64,000 nucleotides of DNA from contig CAJNOJ010000041.1 of NCBI GenBank assembly GCA_905250025.1, positions 434,001 to 498,000 on the forward strand, written 5' to 3'. The stretch is from Adineta ricciae. Its lineage: Eukaryota > Rotifera > Eurotatoria > Adinetida > Adinetidae. The translations under genes and the position numbers were made by a program. Under the pieces are notes generated by a model. That model did not search any database. It had not been told where the DNA came from and saw only the letters and a program-made list of their open reading frames with translations. Positions 52,562 to 64,000 of the stretch are shown one piece after another (positions within the stretch are counted from its first letter, which is position 1; each line of letters begins with the position of its first letter).

Positions 52562-53072
52562 ATGAATGATCGTCGAAACAAGTTTACGATATTGTATCCG
52601 ACCATTCGATGTTCGTGCATCAGTTGATTTAATCATGTCGTCAACCGAATCCTTTGATAATGGTTCACCTGTTTGTTGCATTAGAAAACGAAAATCATTT
52701 TCGGATATTGTTTCTATGTAGACATTTAAAAACAAAAGTCGAAATAAATCAATCGAGAGTATTTTTCTCCTTACCATCGTTGTTTGTATCGAAGAGTTTC
52801 AATGCTGACAGAATCGACTGCGTCTGTTGGTTTAAACTTGGTTGATGAGTAGCCGCTATGATTTGGAGTAATTGAGGGAAGTTTATACGATCAGTTTTGT
52901 CTGAATCGAACTTTTTCATTAAAGCATTGATTTCCTGGTTGCTGATCGAATATTGCATTGCTCGTAGGCACATTCCCAGTTGGGGTCGGGTGATGGAACC
53001 ATCACCGTCGTCGTCAACCATTGAGAAGATTTCTTTCATTTCATTGATACGTTCCTCGGTAAGCGACATCAT
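52556..53072 (-). CDS. Calmodulin-like EF-hand protein
   Basis: Two minus-strand exons, 52775-53072 and 52556-52713, give 151 residues, calmodulin size. Four EF-hand positions are visible. The first loop DDDGDGSITRPQ is canonical. The second, DSDKTDRINFPQ, lacks the central Gly. The third, DTNNDETISEND, has Glu instead of Gly at position 6. The fourth is degenerate (DARTSNGRIQYRK). Probably one or two sites bind calcium. Sequence is closer to divergent calmodulin-like or centrin-like proteins than to calmodulin itself. The second codon is also ATG (start at 53072 or 53069). The TGA at 52556-52558 lies inside the last codons of the opposite coiled-coil gene. Confidence 0.85.
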
Positions 53073-53732
53073 TCAATGCAAATGAATACTAGTTCAACAA
53101 GAAAAATGTGACCGCGCTCTATGTTCTGTTTCTTTCTTCTACTCTTGTTTTTTTTCGCAGTAAAAGAAAGGAGAAGAGGAGGCCAACGCCGTCTCGTCGT
53201 TCTTTTCCATTTACTTATAGGAGACGTCGAAGAAAAAAATCACTGTTAGTTTTTGTGCATAACCTTCGTATTTATTCAAGACGAAAAATATCCGAACCAA
53301 TCTGCACGGGCGAACCTTCTAGAAAGCACTCTCATGAGCTCATCAATAGAAAAAAAGGCTCTACTTCTTTCATTTAATAAAGATTCATCGATTCTAATGA
53401 ACAGGCAACGGAAATAGATTATTATTATTATTAATATAAAGTGTCGCATTTACGTCATCATTGTCAGCGTACTTTGAAAGAAATAAAAACATTTATCTAA
53501 GTGTAAATCATGTGAATATGAATATCTGGTAGAAATCTCATCGTATATCGATTGTTATCATCGATATTGACTCGATTCCTGGCGCCCTCTATCAGCTCCT
53601 TTGTCTTGTTCGTCATTTCTCTCGAATGAGTATTGTCTCTGTCTGCTCGCTTGTTTATTGTTTGTTTCAATCAATGATCAACTGAATATCGAGAATTTGA
53701 TATTAACTAACGGCAAGAAAACGACGAAGAAA
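53073..53732. other. Divergent intergenic region upstream of E-protein gene
   Basis: 660 bp, AT-rich, with no supported coding sequence. It is the likely promoter of the E-protein gene and the EF-hand gene. Confidence 0.4.
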
Positions 53733-56700
53733 ATGAATTTACACAATAATAAAGAACTTAGTGATCTTCTCGATCTCAATGCTGTAAGTTGTTTTTTTTT
53801 ATTCAAAAGAAAAAAAAAGACAAAGATTTCCAATTCGTAGGTGAAACATCGAAGTCATTTTTCCAATAACGTTGCCCATCCTTCATCATCTTCTGCATTA
53901 TCCTCATCGGTATAGCATCTCATTTGATTTAAATATGCAATAAATGCAGTTCTTCCTTCGTTTGTACAGATGCTACCATCAACAATTCATTTTCCAAATG
54001 GATCTCAAATTCCTCCCGCTTCGACCAATGCCGAAGGTATTTATCCAGCTAATGCTAACAAAGGTGAGCTTTTCAATCACTTGTCCGTAGTAAGAATGAC
54101 ATTTTCATCGAAATTTTCAGAATTTTGGACACCATCAGCAACTTACGACGAGCCGGTAGTGAAACAACCTGAGAAATCGATGGAATCTTATTTTGCTTTG
54201 TAGATCTACGACGGAAATTACAGCAATCGTGATATTCTCCATCCATTTATTACATCCGAACCATTAAGTATATTTCGAGCAAAGTAGTAACGAACGAGTT
54301 TTTAATATATATTGATTTTGCTTAGATCGTTCGAGTGACTTTCCAGCATCGAATTCGGTAGGGCTATTTTTCATTGTCGAGTCAATGATGATTAATACAT
54401 TTTCTCTTATTTTAGACAACACGAACATCAACAAATGATTTGACATATTCCGGTACAGGACTTTTCTTTGTTTAATTATCATTGATTTTGGTTTATTTTT
54501 AGATAAACTTAATGAAAAAGCTCGCCGATCGACGAATGTAAGTTTTTGTCATGAAACATACTCTTGTCACTTTGTCTGATTATTTAAACGTTCGATGAAA
54601 TTAGTGAGGAATGAATTAGATATTTATTGCTTTCCTTATACATGCGAGCGATCTGGTTAAGATCAAGCGAACACATTCATATATGTCCATCGTTCATTCT
54701 TTTCCATTCTCATTTTAAAAAAATTCACTCGTCCAAATTGAACGCGCACGCGAATCGAGAGGGAAAGAGGAAAAAAAAGAAGAGAACGCGAGTCACACGA
54801 GTGCCGTATTGATCATCGAACACATTCACATTTGTACGTATTCGTCGGGCATCGCTGAAGACAATACTAGCAATGACCTTGCTTCATTATGAACCGTATT
54901 TGGTAAAAAATTTTCTTCTAATTTTTTTCTTTTGTATATAGAAACGTAGACATATCTTTATCTTTATTTGCGACATTGAATGTTGACGTGTGAGNGCATG
55001 TTTTCTCTTTCATGAAGTCATCATCAAAACTTCATTCTATCGAGATACGTATATTTATAGAACGAGATTTATTACTGACAAATGTGTTATTCTTCGATGT
55101 TTCTCTTAGAAAAAAAAGAAAGATCAGAATCGAGAATGAGAGAAAAGAAAGCGCACTCGAATTGATTTAGTTTATATGGAATCTATAATCATCAGAGTAC
55201 TTCGGTGATTTATTGGAAAGTATTTACACATGAGATCAATCAAAACAAGTTAGATGTTAATATGCTAAAGACATTTGTTATCGATCTCTTATACAATCGT
55301 TCTTTTTCTTTATATTAGGTTTATACAGGAGAGGATTACAATCCAGAAAATTCGGCAAGATATCCAACAGGAAAGTCTGTCTATGGAAATGAAAGCAATT
55401 ATTTCGTCGGTGAGTAGCAGCTAGATCGATTGATCAGATGGAGAGGAAGTTATCTTTGATTAGATGGTCAGAATGCTCATCCATGGATAGGACCACCAGG
55501 AACTTATCTTCCTAATGAACATGGTACATTTACTGATGCCAATGGCACATGTTTACCATCAATGGCAAGTTTTCGACCACAAGTACCAACGCCGTACACG
55601 AGTAATGGCAATGAACAAACAGTACAAACTGGAGAAACACTCGGCAAAGCATTGCAATCTGTATGCTATTAGAGAAAACTTATCCACTAGATGGAGAGAC
55701 TTGAAACTCGATTGTTTATTTAGATTTATCCAAATGAACATCCCTATTCAACATCAGCATCAACACCTGTCGCATCACCACCAGTAAATGGTATGTTAAT
55801 CGAGAAGAAGAAAAGAAATCTTCTCACTCAAAAGAGTTACTGAATATTCATAGACCTTTTTTTGTTTATAGGATCTAGTCAACCATGGATCAATGCAGCA
55901 CAGACGTATCATCCACTTGTAAGTATTGATGATTGAAGGTCGATTTCGAATATTTCATTTTCTTCTAACTCTCAGACATCTTTAATCGATCTATCTGACG
56001 ACTCATATTGTTTACTTAATTTAAATGAGGTTTGTCTATAGACACATCAATATGATTTCGGGGATAATGGGTTGTAGACTTCTTTTGATTATTCGTTTTG
56101 TTTGGATTTTCCTCAAGAAAAACAAAACTTTCAATGTTTATTATTTCTAGCCGCCAAGATTAGATGTAGATGATACATTTCGAGCAAACGATTTTCATCA
56201 CTATTATCCTGGCTATCACCATCCACATTCCACTGGACCATATTCAAATTTCCTCAGTCATCCACCAACGACAACAACGACGACGTCGGATATCTCTGCC
56301 CGAAGTCGACATCATGATCCATACTTAAATTGTAAGTTTGTTTTCATCGATGCATGCTTGTGCTCTCATAGATACAATTTCAGATGGCAATCCAGCATCT
56401 TCATCTTCATCGACATCATCGAATGATGCCAACCATACATCGATGAACCCAGATTTAAAGCTCGAATGTCTTGACAAAGTTAAAGTTAACGTTGAGAATA
56501 AACCGCCAGCCACCAATGGTGCGACCCAATTAACCACAGGTAAACTAAACGACTTCAACCTTCGACATGATATATCAGAAGAGAATGCGGCACCGTTGAC
56601 AATTGCTGTTGGTGGTGCGAGTGGAACACATGCAGGACCAATATCGTCTTCGTCAACAAAATTACGAAAGTAAGGACAAATGATGTTTTACGTTCATCGA

Positions 56701-57330
56701 TTTGATCGTTTCTCTTGTCTATTGAAGTTCATTGACATTAAGTCCAAATAGTCATTTAAATTTATCGTATATGCGTGGCGGGCCACCGTCGGAAGAGAGT
56801 ATCGATCCAAATGAAACACCTGAAGAACGCGAACGTCGAGAGAAAGATCGGCGCGCAGCGAACAATGCTCGAGAACGGTACGTATCAACTGATTTCTGTT
56901 TCGCGGGAAAATCTTCATCAATATGATTTTAGATTACGTGTCCGAGACATCAATGATGCATTTAAAGAACTTGGCCGTATGTGTGCCATTCATATGCGAA
57001 ACGATAAACCAGTTACTAAGCTGGGTGTGCTTCAACAAGCAGTTAATTTGATCACAACACTTGAACAACAAGTTCGAGGTAAGACGAAATGATCTTGGCA
57101 GGTTCGTTGTTTGAAATGGGAATTCTTGTTTTCTAGAACGAAACCTGAATCCAAAAGCTGCATGTTTACGCCGTCGAGAAGAAGAAAAATCTGAAGATCA
57201 TAATGGAAATATGAACCTAATGACTTCTCAAGCTCAAATCCTAATGCCAACAGAATCATCATCGATTGATGGAGCAAATTTCATGGAACAAATGCATCCA
57301 TCGATCCCACCATCATATTGGCAGCAATAA
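53733..57330 (+). CDS. Class I bHLH transcription factor, E-protein (TCF3/4/12, daughterless)
   Basis: Seventeen exons join in phase from ATG 53733 to TAA 57328-57330, giving 591 residues. The N-terminal [12 protein letters not shown] is the AD1 activation motif of E-proteins. The mid-region [16 protein letters not shown] matches the conserved GKALxSIYP block. The C-terminal bHLH is nearly invariant: [20 protein letters not shown] (basic region and helix 1), then [14 protein letters not shown] and [17 protein letters not shown], the E-protein signature after helix 2. The protein dimerises with tissue-specific bHLH factors and binds CANNTG E-boxes in the nucleus. Intron 8 (54538-55318, 781 bp) is by far the longest and contains an N at 54994; vertebrate homologues often have internal promoters in such introns. 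Confidence 0.94.
54994..54994. other. Ambiguous base N in E-protein intron 8
   Basis: Single N in the 781-bp intron (context GTGAGNGCATG). It may mark a short collapsed or joined segment; the flanks show no duplication by eye. Confidence 0.9.
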
Positions 57331-58123
57331 ATCGATTTCTTGTGAATATTTCTTTTCTGCACACTATGATTTACTTATCGGTGCCTTCTCCTGAACCCTT
57401 CTCTTGTTTTCTCTCTCTCTCATCTATACATACATGACCAATCTTACAACTTGTGTTTCTTTCGTTTTTTTAGTATTTACCTGTATTTTTCTTTCTGTAA
57501 ACATGATCATGATGTGCAAATAGAAATGAATATTAAGATAGGATACGACAGTATTTTTTTTCTTTTGTTTTCTTTTCACATATACATATACTCTTGCGCA
57601 TGCGCTTCGTTGTGCAATCTTACATCGATGAGCCAGCAATACATTGTATGATTGTTGTTATTTGTTGTTGTTCACGCATTATTTTTACCAATTGGAATTG
57701 ACATGATGTATAAATCTGTTTGATTGAATATGAATTATTCTTGTTTTCGGTTTTTTTCTTCTCTCGTTTGTACAAAATGTTTCTTTCATTACATACGTCT
57801 AGTAGAAAAATCATGTTTCATTTGCTCTCGTTCTCTTTTTTCGTCCATTGATCTGTTAACTGTTCATTTCTTCATTTCTCGTACTGTTTGACACTTCTTT
57901 CTTTCTCTCATTCATCTCGTTTCTTTGGTTATTTCTCAATTGTCGTGCTTGCTTTTGAGTATTTCTTTGCGTATCCTTATTGCCAAATATACACTAACAA
58001 TGAACATACTTTCACAACTTTTCGGATAATCAAGTCAGACTCGAAAGGAAAATGACCGAGAATTGTATGAGTCGTTTATTACGTGCAACAAACGTACGAT
58101 TGCTTAATCTGACGTCTATACAA
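57331..58123. other. E-protein 3' UTR and spacer
   Basis: T/C-rich low-complexity sequence downstream of the E-protein stop, convergent with the LigD-type gene. No gene seen. Confidence 0.45.
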
Positions 58124-59063
58124 CTAGTCATGACTTTGTTTCGTTCGCTTGGACAATGTGGATGTACGTTGTGGACATTTTTCGTTTCCAGTAGCAGTCT
58201 TCGCTGTTTGCAGATCCCGTCGTGATCCATAATCAAGAATACGATCGAGCACGAAATGTTCATCAGCAAATTGATCGTTCTTTTTCATCAACAACCATTG
58301 ATTATGTTGTTGAGTTTTGCCGAATCGCGAACGAACCATGTGAAATTCGCCTTTCAATTTCTTGCCATGAAGTCGAAAGGTTATTTTGCCTTTGTCAATA
58401 CCCGCATTCATATCATCGTTGTCATCCAACGACTCATACGTTCCAATATCCCACGTTCGTACTTCGCCTATCAGGAGAAAACTTTGCATTACGGATTACA
58501 CTGAGATTTAACAAACCTGCGCCATATTCTCCATTTGGAATAGTTCCTTGAAAATTTATATATTCAATTGGATGATCTTCGACCATAATCGCTAGACGTT
58601 TATCTCGAGGATTTAAACTTGGTCCTTTCGGCACTGACCTGTGTAAATCATAGCGTAACAATAATCTTCGATCATTCTATCGACCTACCAGCTGCAAAAG
58701 ACATGTATGAAACTTCTTGCTCATGAAGCACAAATTTCAAATCTACCTTTTCATAACGCCGTTCAATTCAAGTCGAAAGTCAAAATGTAACGTCGAGGCG
58801 TGATGCTCCTGTACAACAAATCGATGTTGATTCATTTCATGCTGATCTTTCATTGGTTTAGGTTCGTTTGTTTTCTTAAAATCCCGTTTCTTTTCATACT
58901 CTGCGAGTAAATCTTTCGATGCCACCGTTTTCTTCTAAACAATAACAGAAACAAAACATTCGATAAGATCACGCGCCAATATTGCGAAACGTACATCGAA
59001 TCTGCAAGTTGATAGTGACAACAATCTATACAAGCACACATTTGTTAATTTCGTTGCTTTCAT
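58124..59063 (-). CDS. DNA ligase D-type 3'-phosphoesterase domain protein (LigD PE)
   Basis: Five minus-strand exons, 58995-59063, 58747-58934, a 3-nt exon 58689-58691, 58517-58638 and 58124-58467, give 241 residues. The core matches the bacterial LigD phosphoesterase domain: [19 protein letters not shown] (metal-binding HH/H/D and Arg), [51 protein letters not shown] and [10 protein letters not shown], with WLLMKK near the end. In bacteria this domain removes 3' phosphates or ribonucleotides at DNA ends during NHEJ. Here it stands alone, without ligase or polymerase domains. The N-terminus ([20 protein letters not shown]) is basic and looks like a mitochondrial presequence. A candidate trans-splice acceptor lies about 13 nt upstream of the ATG. 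The C-terminal 35 residues are basic and may be a nuclear signal. Bacterial origin is inferred. Confidence 0.85.
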
Positions 59064-59075
59064 TCGAACTTTAAT

Positions 59076-59077
59076 CT
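59076..59077 (-). promoter_or_regulatory. Candidate trans-splice acceptor before the LigD-type gene
   Basis: On the minus strand, TTTTCTTTTATTGATCAG ends 13 nt before the ATG. An AATAAA for the upstream RAPGEF1 gene lies about 25 nt before it (plus-strand 59102-59107), the spacing expected of an operon junction. Confidence 0.4.
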
Positions 59078-59324
59078 GATCAATAAAAGAAAACACCTCA
59101 TTTTATTATTCGTTTCTAAGTTCAATAAAATATGTAAAATCCAACAAAAAAGAAAACAACAATGATACACAGAATAGTCTGTTTTAAAAGATTGAAATTA
59201 GAAGGGACCGAAAAACTCTGATAGACACAAATAGGTCAACGAAGATGTTTCATGTTTAGTTTTGTTGTCACTGTAACGAAGAGAAAATATCTGACAGATA
59301 CACAAAACCATCTCAACTCGATTC

Positions 59325-62300
59325 CTAAGCATATGGATTAGATTTTTGTCGGGGCTTGATTTTCTCCGATTGGATCCATTGTGCATCTTCATTCATATAA
59401 TCATCGAAGTTATTAAAAAAATACAATATACGATCATTACGAATGAATTTATGTTCCCTAAAAACAGATAACAACGAGATTTCCATCGGCAGAACCTTTT
59501 CTGAACAATTACCATTTTCGACAGTAACGAAGTTTATGTAAAATTGTAAATTGTTGCCACCGTTTCCAAAAATTAACTGTTCGACCATCCGGTAAATAAT
59601 CCGTATTACCAATATGGACAAAGGTTAAATCCGACAGGATCAATCCACTAGAAAGCTTCCTATTGAAAAGTGTAACATCTGGTCGATTGACTTACATATA
59701 AGGTATACACGGTTGTCCAACCGATGCATTCAATGCTTCCCGGTAGTTTTTAAATGATCCAGTGCTGTCAATAAGTCCAGCGTGTTCCGATATTGACTAC
59801 ATGAACGACTGTGAAAATGAAATATTGAGAGAAGAAGTTTCTTACGTCAATAATACTCTTCGACCAATGCAATCGTTTTAATGGGCCACAATCCAAAGCG
59901 GAGAGTATGGCCAGATATGAGTTGAAGTTATTTAATCGCCGTAGATGCTAAACAGATGACACGTCTTACGATTACAACGTATTCTTCAAGGCAATGTCTA
60001 ATACTCTCATAAGAGAAACTCGATTTATTTATGTAGTAACGCAAGAGAGTAGTCGAGCCATAACAAATCCAGTCTACTGTCTGGCTATGCATTAGCTAGG
60101 TTAAGTCAATCTTCCGCTTCATTGAAAGTATCGTATTCTTACTTTTAATATTTTCAAGAACTTTTCAAAATGAACTTCACGTTGTTTCTGCGAGTTTTGT
60201 TCGAGGATTCGTGATCGGACCCTGCAAGAAATGAATAAAAGATCTGTTGATTCCAATTATTCGAACGTCTCACCAGTAGGAGATATTGTTGAAATGTTCG
60301 GTGAAAGCGGCTAAATTCGGTGAATATTCTTCTCCTTTTTCAATTGACATGTATAAGATTTCGGATAGTTGGATTTTGAGAAATAATTCTGAATCCAGTA
60401 GAGTTAATTGTTCACTAATATCACTGGCGTGAAAATCAAGTAACGTCGCTCGTTTGGAAGAAATTGAGTTTTGTATAACGAGAATATCTTGCGGAGTTTG
60501 TTCAGAGGATGGCGGGAATCTTGTAAAACGTTCGAGAGATTTCCGTCGTAGAAGTTTCCCTAGCTGAAGTTCACCTTGACGAATTAAATTCGTAACAAAA
60601 TTCGAAAGAGATTCCATTAAATCTTCCGTTAGTTCATTACTAAATACATGAAATTGTGAGTGAATTCTCTGAGAAATAAATATAATGTATGTTACTCGAT
60701 TTCATCGATGACTCGAATGAGAAGTGAAAACGCATATCGCGATATCTTTTTCTTCGTTTCAAATTGCGAAAAGAACGTATAACGTTGAATTAATTTTTCA
60801 ACTAAATCACTCGGAGAGACAAATGTACGATATGTAGTTAGAAACGCTTCTTGATAAACGAAATCTACAGAATACATCATTAGCATCACACAATTGACGT
60901 TTTTAGTAAGTAAAATCGAACCTTTTTTATCGGGAGATGTTGCTCGGATGATCAACGCATCGACAGAACCACCGCGTAATGACGGATTTTCGTTCTAGGG
61001 TGAAATATGCCTACGGAGTTACGCAATCGAAGCCTGTCATACTTACCAGATTAAAGACAAGTAAATGGGATATATTTTCCAGGAAAAGGTCACTCTGATA
61101 GTCAATTTTCAATGGATTTTTACATGTGAACGATTCGTCCATGTCTTTGAGCTGAAATGAATGGTAATTTGTTGATGCGAACATCGGATCCATCTACGAC
61201 TTACGGAGTCATTGGATTTGTCAGTGTTTTTTAGTTTTATTCTCAGCGATTCATCCAAATTGGGAAAGATTTGCATCTGTTGGAAGTGTTCTTGCATTTG
61301 TTCGAATAAATCTTCAAATCGGCGTTGAGGCGTTGGCACAGAACACGTATCACGAAGGAAATTTTCCGCGACATGTTGATCATACCGATCAAACAGGGAC
61401 ATGTACGCTCGAGCTAAAAAAACGGAACAGGAAAAAGAAAATGGTGGAGAACTGTTTCCGAATTTTAATCCAATCAAGTAGAACTCAACTAGTTGAAAGG
61501 AAAAGCAATTTTCTACGTCCGTTTCCGGTGTTCGAGAGGAAATAATAACCTGTCTTTCGTTTGGGCGGTAACGGTGGTGGTTCATTACTACTGTCTTCGG
61601 TTTTGACAAGATTTAGCTGTCGATTTTGAGATGTAACGAATGATTTCTGCTGTTCGTCTTCGTTGTTGATCTTTTCTCGATTGATGAATGTAAATTTTTG
61701 TGTTTGGAAATTTCCATTGGGTGACTGAATCGAACAATCGGTTTCGTTATAAAGCTGACACGATTGTTTTTGATCAATGATCTCATGGCCATTTTTAACG
61801 GTCGTTTTCGTTACTGTGCTTTTGGTGATTTTCGAAACTTGAGTTTCGTATAATGTGTCAGCATTTTGAGGATGTTGATGACATGGTGCTGTCATTGTTA
61901 TCGAACAATTCTGATCGAATAATTGTTCAGCTGAAGGGGAACGAGCCGTTGTTTTCGTACGTATCGCATCATCTAATTCACGTGTATATTTCTCGACGAT
62001 CTGATTGATATCATCGACAATAAGTTGTATACATTGATCGTTATCTTTATCTGGGCGGATCTTTCTCGGAACGGAATTCGTACTACCGTTAGGTCGTATT
62101 CGATTGGAGACAATGGTCGTGGAAGAATTGATCGAGGATTTATCGCGTTTTGGAGGAAGGACAGGTGCAGATTCATCATTATAACTAAACATACGAAGGA
62201 TTCGATGAAACAATCAATAGAGAAAACGAAATTTACCTGTTCGATGAGTGAAAACTTTGTATCGAACCAGAACGTGTCTCTACGCTTTGAATTGAGGATG

Positions 62301-62980
62301 CATCATTAGCAAATAAAATGCAATTCTATAGGAAGAAGAGAAGAGGATCGTGATTTAGTTCATTTCCGCCTACTTTGATCGCTTGGATAAGATCACGAGT
62401 TAGTTTTTTGTATTTTTCATCGGGATTTATTGATTTGGCTAGAAGGAATCGATCAGACCAGTCGATTAGATCTGCGAGGAGAGAATAGACGTCATTCAGT
62501 AGATGTGCTCTAAATTTATTGAAATACGTTCAGCTGATAACGATGCTTCAATGTTAATTTACCTGAATGAGGCAGATTCACGTTCGAATATACCTTTCAA
62601 TACACTTTCAATATCGAAAATATTCTCAATTAGCGATGTAACGATGCTCGGAAGAATTTCAAGTTTGTTATGTGTCAAGACTTGATCGAGATAATTCAAT
62701 GATTTGCATACTTCTTGTTCGTTTTTATGTAATCGTTCATAACTTGTCTGAGGTAACTAGTAGATAATCATTGTTTATTTATACGAACAAGCAAAAAGAA
62801 CATCATTCATACCGATAAAGAACCATTGCTGATAATTGAATTTCGATCGATTTTCTTTTGTGATTTATGCAGATTTTTGTCATGTTCAGGAGGAGTGGTA
62901 CTGAGAGAATCAGCTTTTGGATGCTGTCGATGAACCATGTCGCCAAGAACACGTCGGAGTGAATGTCGAGAGAAAGCCAT
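59325..62980 (-). CDS. RAPGEF1: Rap guanine nucleotide exchange factor 1 (C3G)
   Basis: Minus-strand gene of more than a dozen exons, from ATG 62980 (or an upstream exon) to TAG 59325-59327. Order matches C3G: the N-terminal helical region (VYSLLADLIDWSDRFLLAK), then polar linker with Crk SH3-binding sites (APVLPPKRDK, EPPPLPPKRKT), then the REM domain (DFVYQEAFLTTYRTFVSPSD, RYAFSLLIRVIDEI), then the RasGEF catalytic domain (FHASDISEQLTLLDSELF, PNLAAFTEHFNNISYW, HLRRLNNFNSYLAILSALDC, PCIPYIGLILSDLTFVHIGN, FWKRWQQF). It activates Rap1 downstream of Crk adaptors at the membrane. An AG acceptor lies 7 nt before ATG 62980, so a 5' UTR intron or trans-splicing is likely. The LigD-type gene follows 262 bp downstream on the same strand. 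Confidence 0.92.
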
Positions 62981-64000
62981 TCGATATCTAAGGAAACATT
63001 CGTGAGTAAACCATGCATTTCATCGATCTTCGACTTACTTAGTTCATCTCGAATGAATTCGAGTTTGACTAATGGCGATGCATAGATCTGTCGTCACACA
63101 TGCAGGTCAATGACGCAAACTAGTAGTAGTCGAAGCAAAAAACAACATTGCTTCTCTATAATATCGATCAATCATCATCGTCATCATTGGCGTTCTTCTA
63201 TCGTTATGTATTCTATTAGTTGTACTAGTGTGCACACTCGTTTGTCGATTGGAATCATAGCATGGCTTCTTCTATCATTATCTAAAAGTAGATAGTCGGG
63301 AGTCAGAGAAACAGAAAAGGAAAGAAAAAGCAGGATGGGATCGACTAATGCGTTTTTCTCTCTTCGATAGAGGAAGAGAATTAATAGCAATCTTCGATAG
63401 TTCCTTTAAGATCAATAGGGAAGGAGAAAAAAGAGAGAAGAGAGGGAAATAAACTAAAGTAATGACAGTTTTTTTGCCTTTCTTCGCGCCACGATGAGAA
63501 GGTTGGTCGCCTGTCCATGGATTATTTGTCAATGACAAGTCATCAGAATTTGAACAAAGAAATCATCGACTGACAATCAGTACGAATATGTCAGTTAAGA
63601 ATCAATATCTTCGACCATCACCAGTCAATCCGTACTTATAAATAGCACGAGAAAGAACGACATATGTCGACTTCTTTTTTTTCCTTTGTTCTTAATTAGA
63701 ATTTTTCAGACAAAGATCTCTTTTAATCATCGAGTGGAATAAAGAGAAGAGCACAGATTGTTTTCGATGAACATTTCAAATCGAGTCATTTATTAATATC
63801 ATACGGAAGACAACATCGAACATGGTAGAAGTCGAGAGTTTATACTTACGAACGTGAACTTTTCATCGTGTTCGCTGACTGAAAAAGAATCGATGATGAA
63901 AATCTGTTTTGGCATACGCCATAGAAACGATGTGATATTGACTTCTTGCAAAAAATGTAAAGAGACACTTGACAATGAATTGATTCGGTGAAACAAAAGA
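62981..64000 (-). other. 5' flank of RAPGEF1 with possible upstream exons
   Basis: Mostly non-coding. On the minus strand an ATG (ATGAAAAGTTCACG) in an AG-preceded segment ends at a good GTAAGT donor near 63848, and a frame around 63480-63540 reads SLTNNPWTGDQPSHRG. Either could be a 5' exon of RAPGEF1 or of a gene beyond the right edge. Neither joins with certainty. Confidence 0.3.

Overview
The window is nuclear DNA of a small, intron-rich, AT-rich invertebrate, most likely a bdelloid rotifer. The sequence shows animal genes (muscle myosin rod, G-protein beta, E-protein bHLH factor, axonemal dynein intermediate chain DNAI3) split by many introns of about 45-60 nt, very short intergenic spaces, B-box/beta-propeller paralogs and a rotifer-style orphan 7TM receptor. 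It also carries a bacterial-type LigD 3'-phosphoesterase domain gene. The species assignment is inference; no search was run.

Layout. 1-2310 (+): 3' end of muscle myosin heavy chain. 2689-3981 (+) and 7834-9391 (-): two B-box/beta-propeller paralogs in opposite orientation, the first with an in-frame TAG. Between them lie a small secreted peptide (4358-4540, -), a mitochondrial-type pseudouridine synthase (5119-6616, +) and a DUSP22-like phosphatase (6664-7613, +). 9946-12109 (+): kynurenine formamidase and PPIL6. 12644-13327 (-): eIF5A. 14423-15979 (-): a PAM2-motif protein. 17303-18841 (-): complete G-beta. A direct duplicate of its 5' half plus upstream DNA lies at 20932-23733, joined by a single N at 20931. 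25953-27694 (-): Pro-rich repeat protein. 28487-32645 (+): tandem proline dehydrogenases. 33005-34299 (-): Shisa-like membrane protein. 35189-37439 (-): SENP6/7-type SUMO protease. 38243-39289 (+): 7TM receptor. 39833-43558 (+): CCDC191-like coiled coil. 43898-45390 (+): LRAT-domain/glycine-zipper protein. 45499-50207 (-): DNAI3/WDR63 with a nested secreted-peptide gene in one intron. 50426-52561 (+): centrosomal-type coiled coil, overlapping by 6 bp the 3' end of an EF-hand gene (52556-53072, -). 53733-57330 (+): E-protein. 58124-59063 (-): LigD phosphoesterase-domain protein. 59325-62980 (-): RAPGEF1/C3G.

The genes do not form a single pathway. Several concern cilia or centrosomes (DNAI3, CCDC191-like, the coiled coil that shares a 218-bp spacer with DNAI3). 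Several same-strand neighbours are so close, with an unpaired 3' splice site just before the second ATG, that spliced-leader trans-splicing or operon-like transcription is likely (RPUSD-DUSP, formamidase-PPIL6, RAPGEF1-LigD PE). The strongest items for follow-up are the LigD phosphoesterase gene with a predicted 3-nt microexon, the N-joined 2.8-kb duplication, the TAG-interrupted B-box gene and the nested peptide gene.
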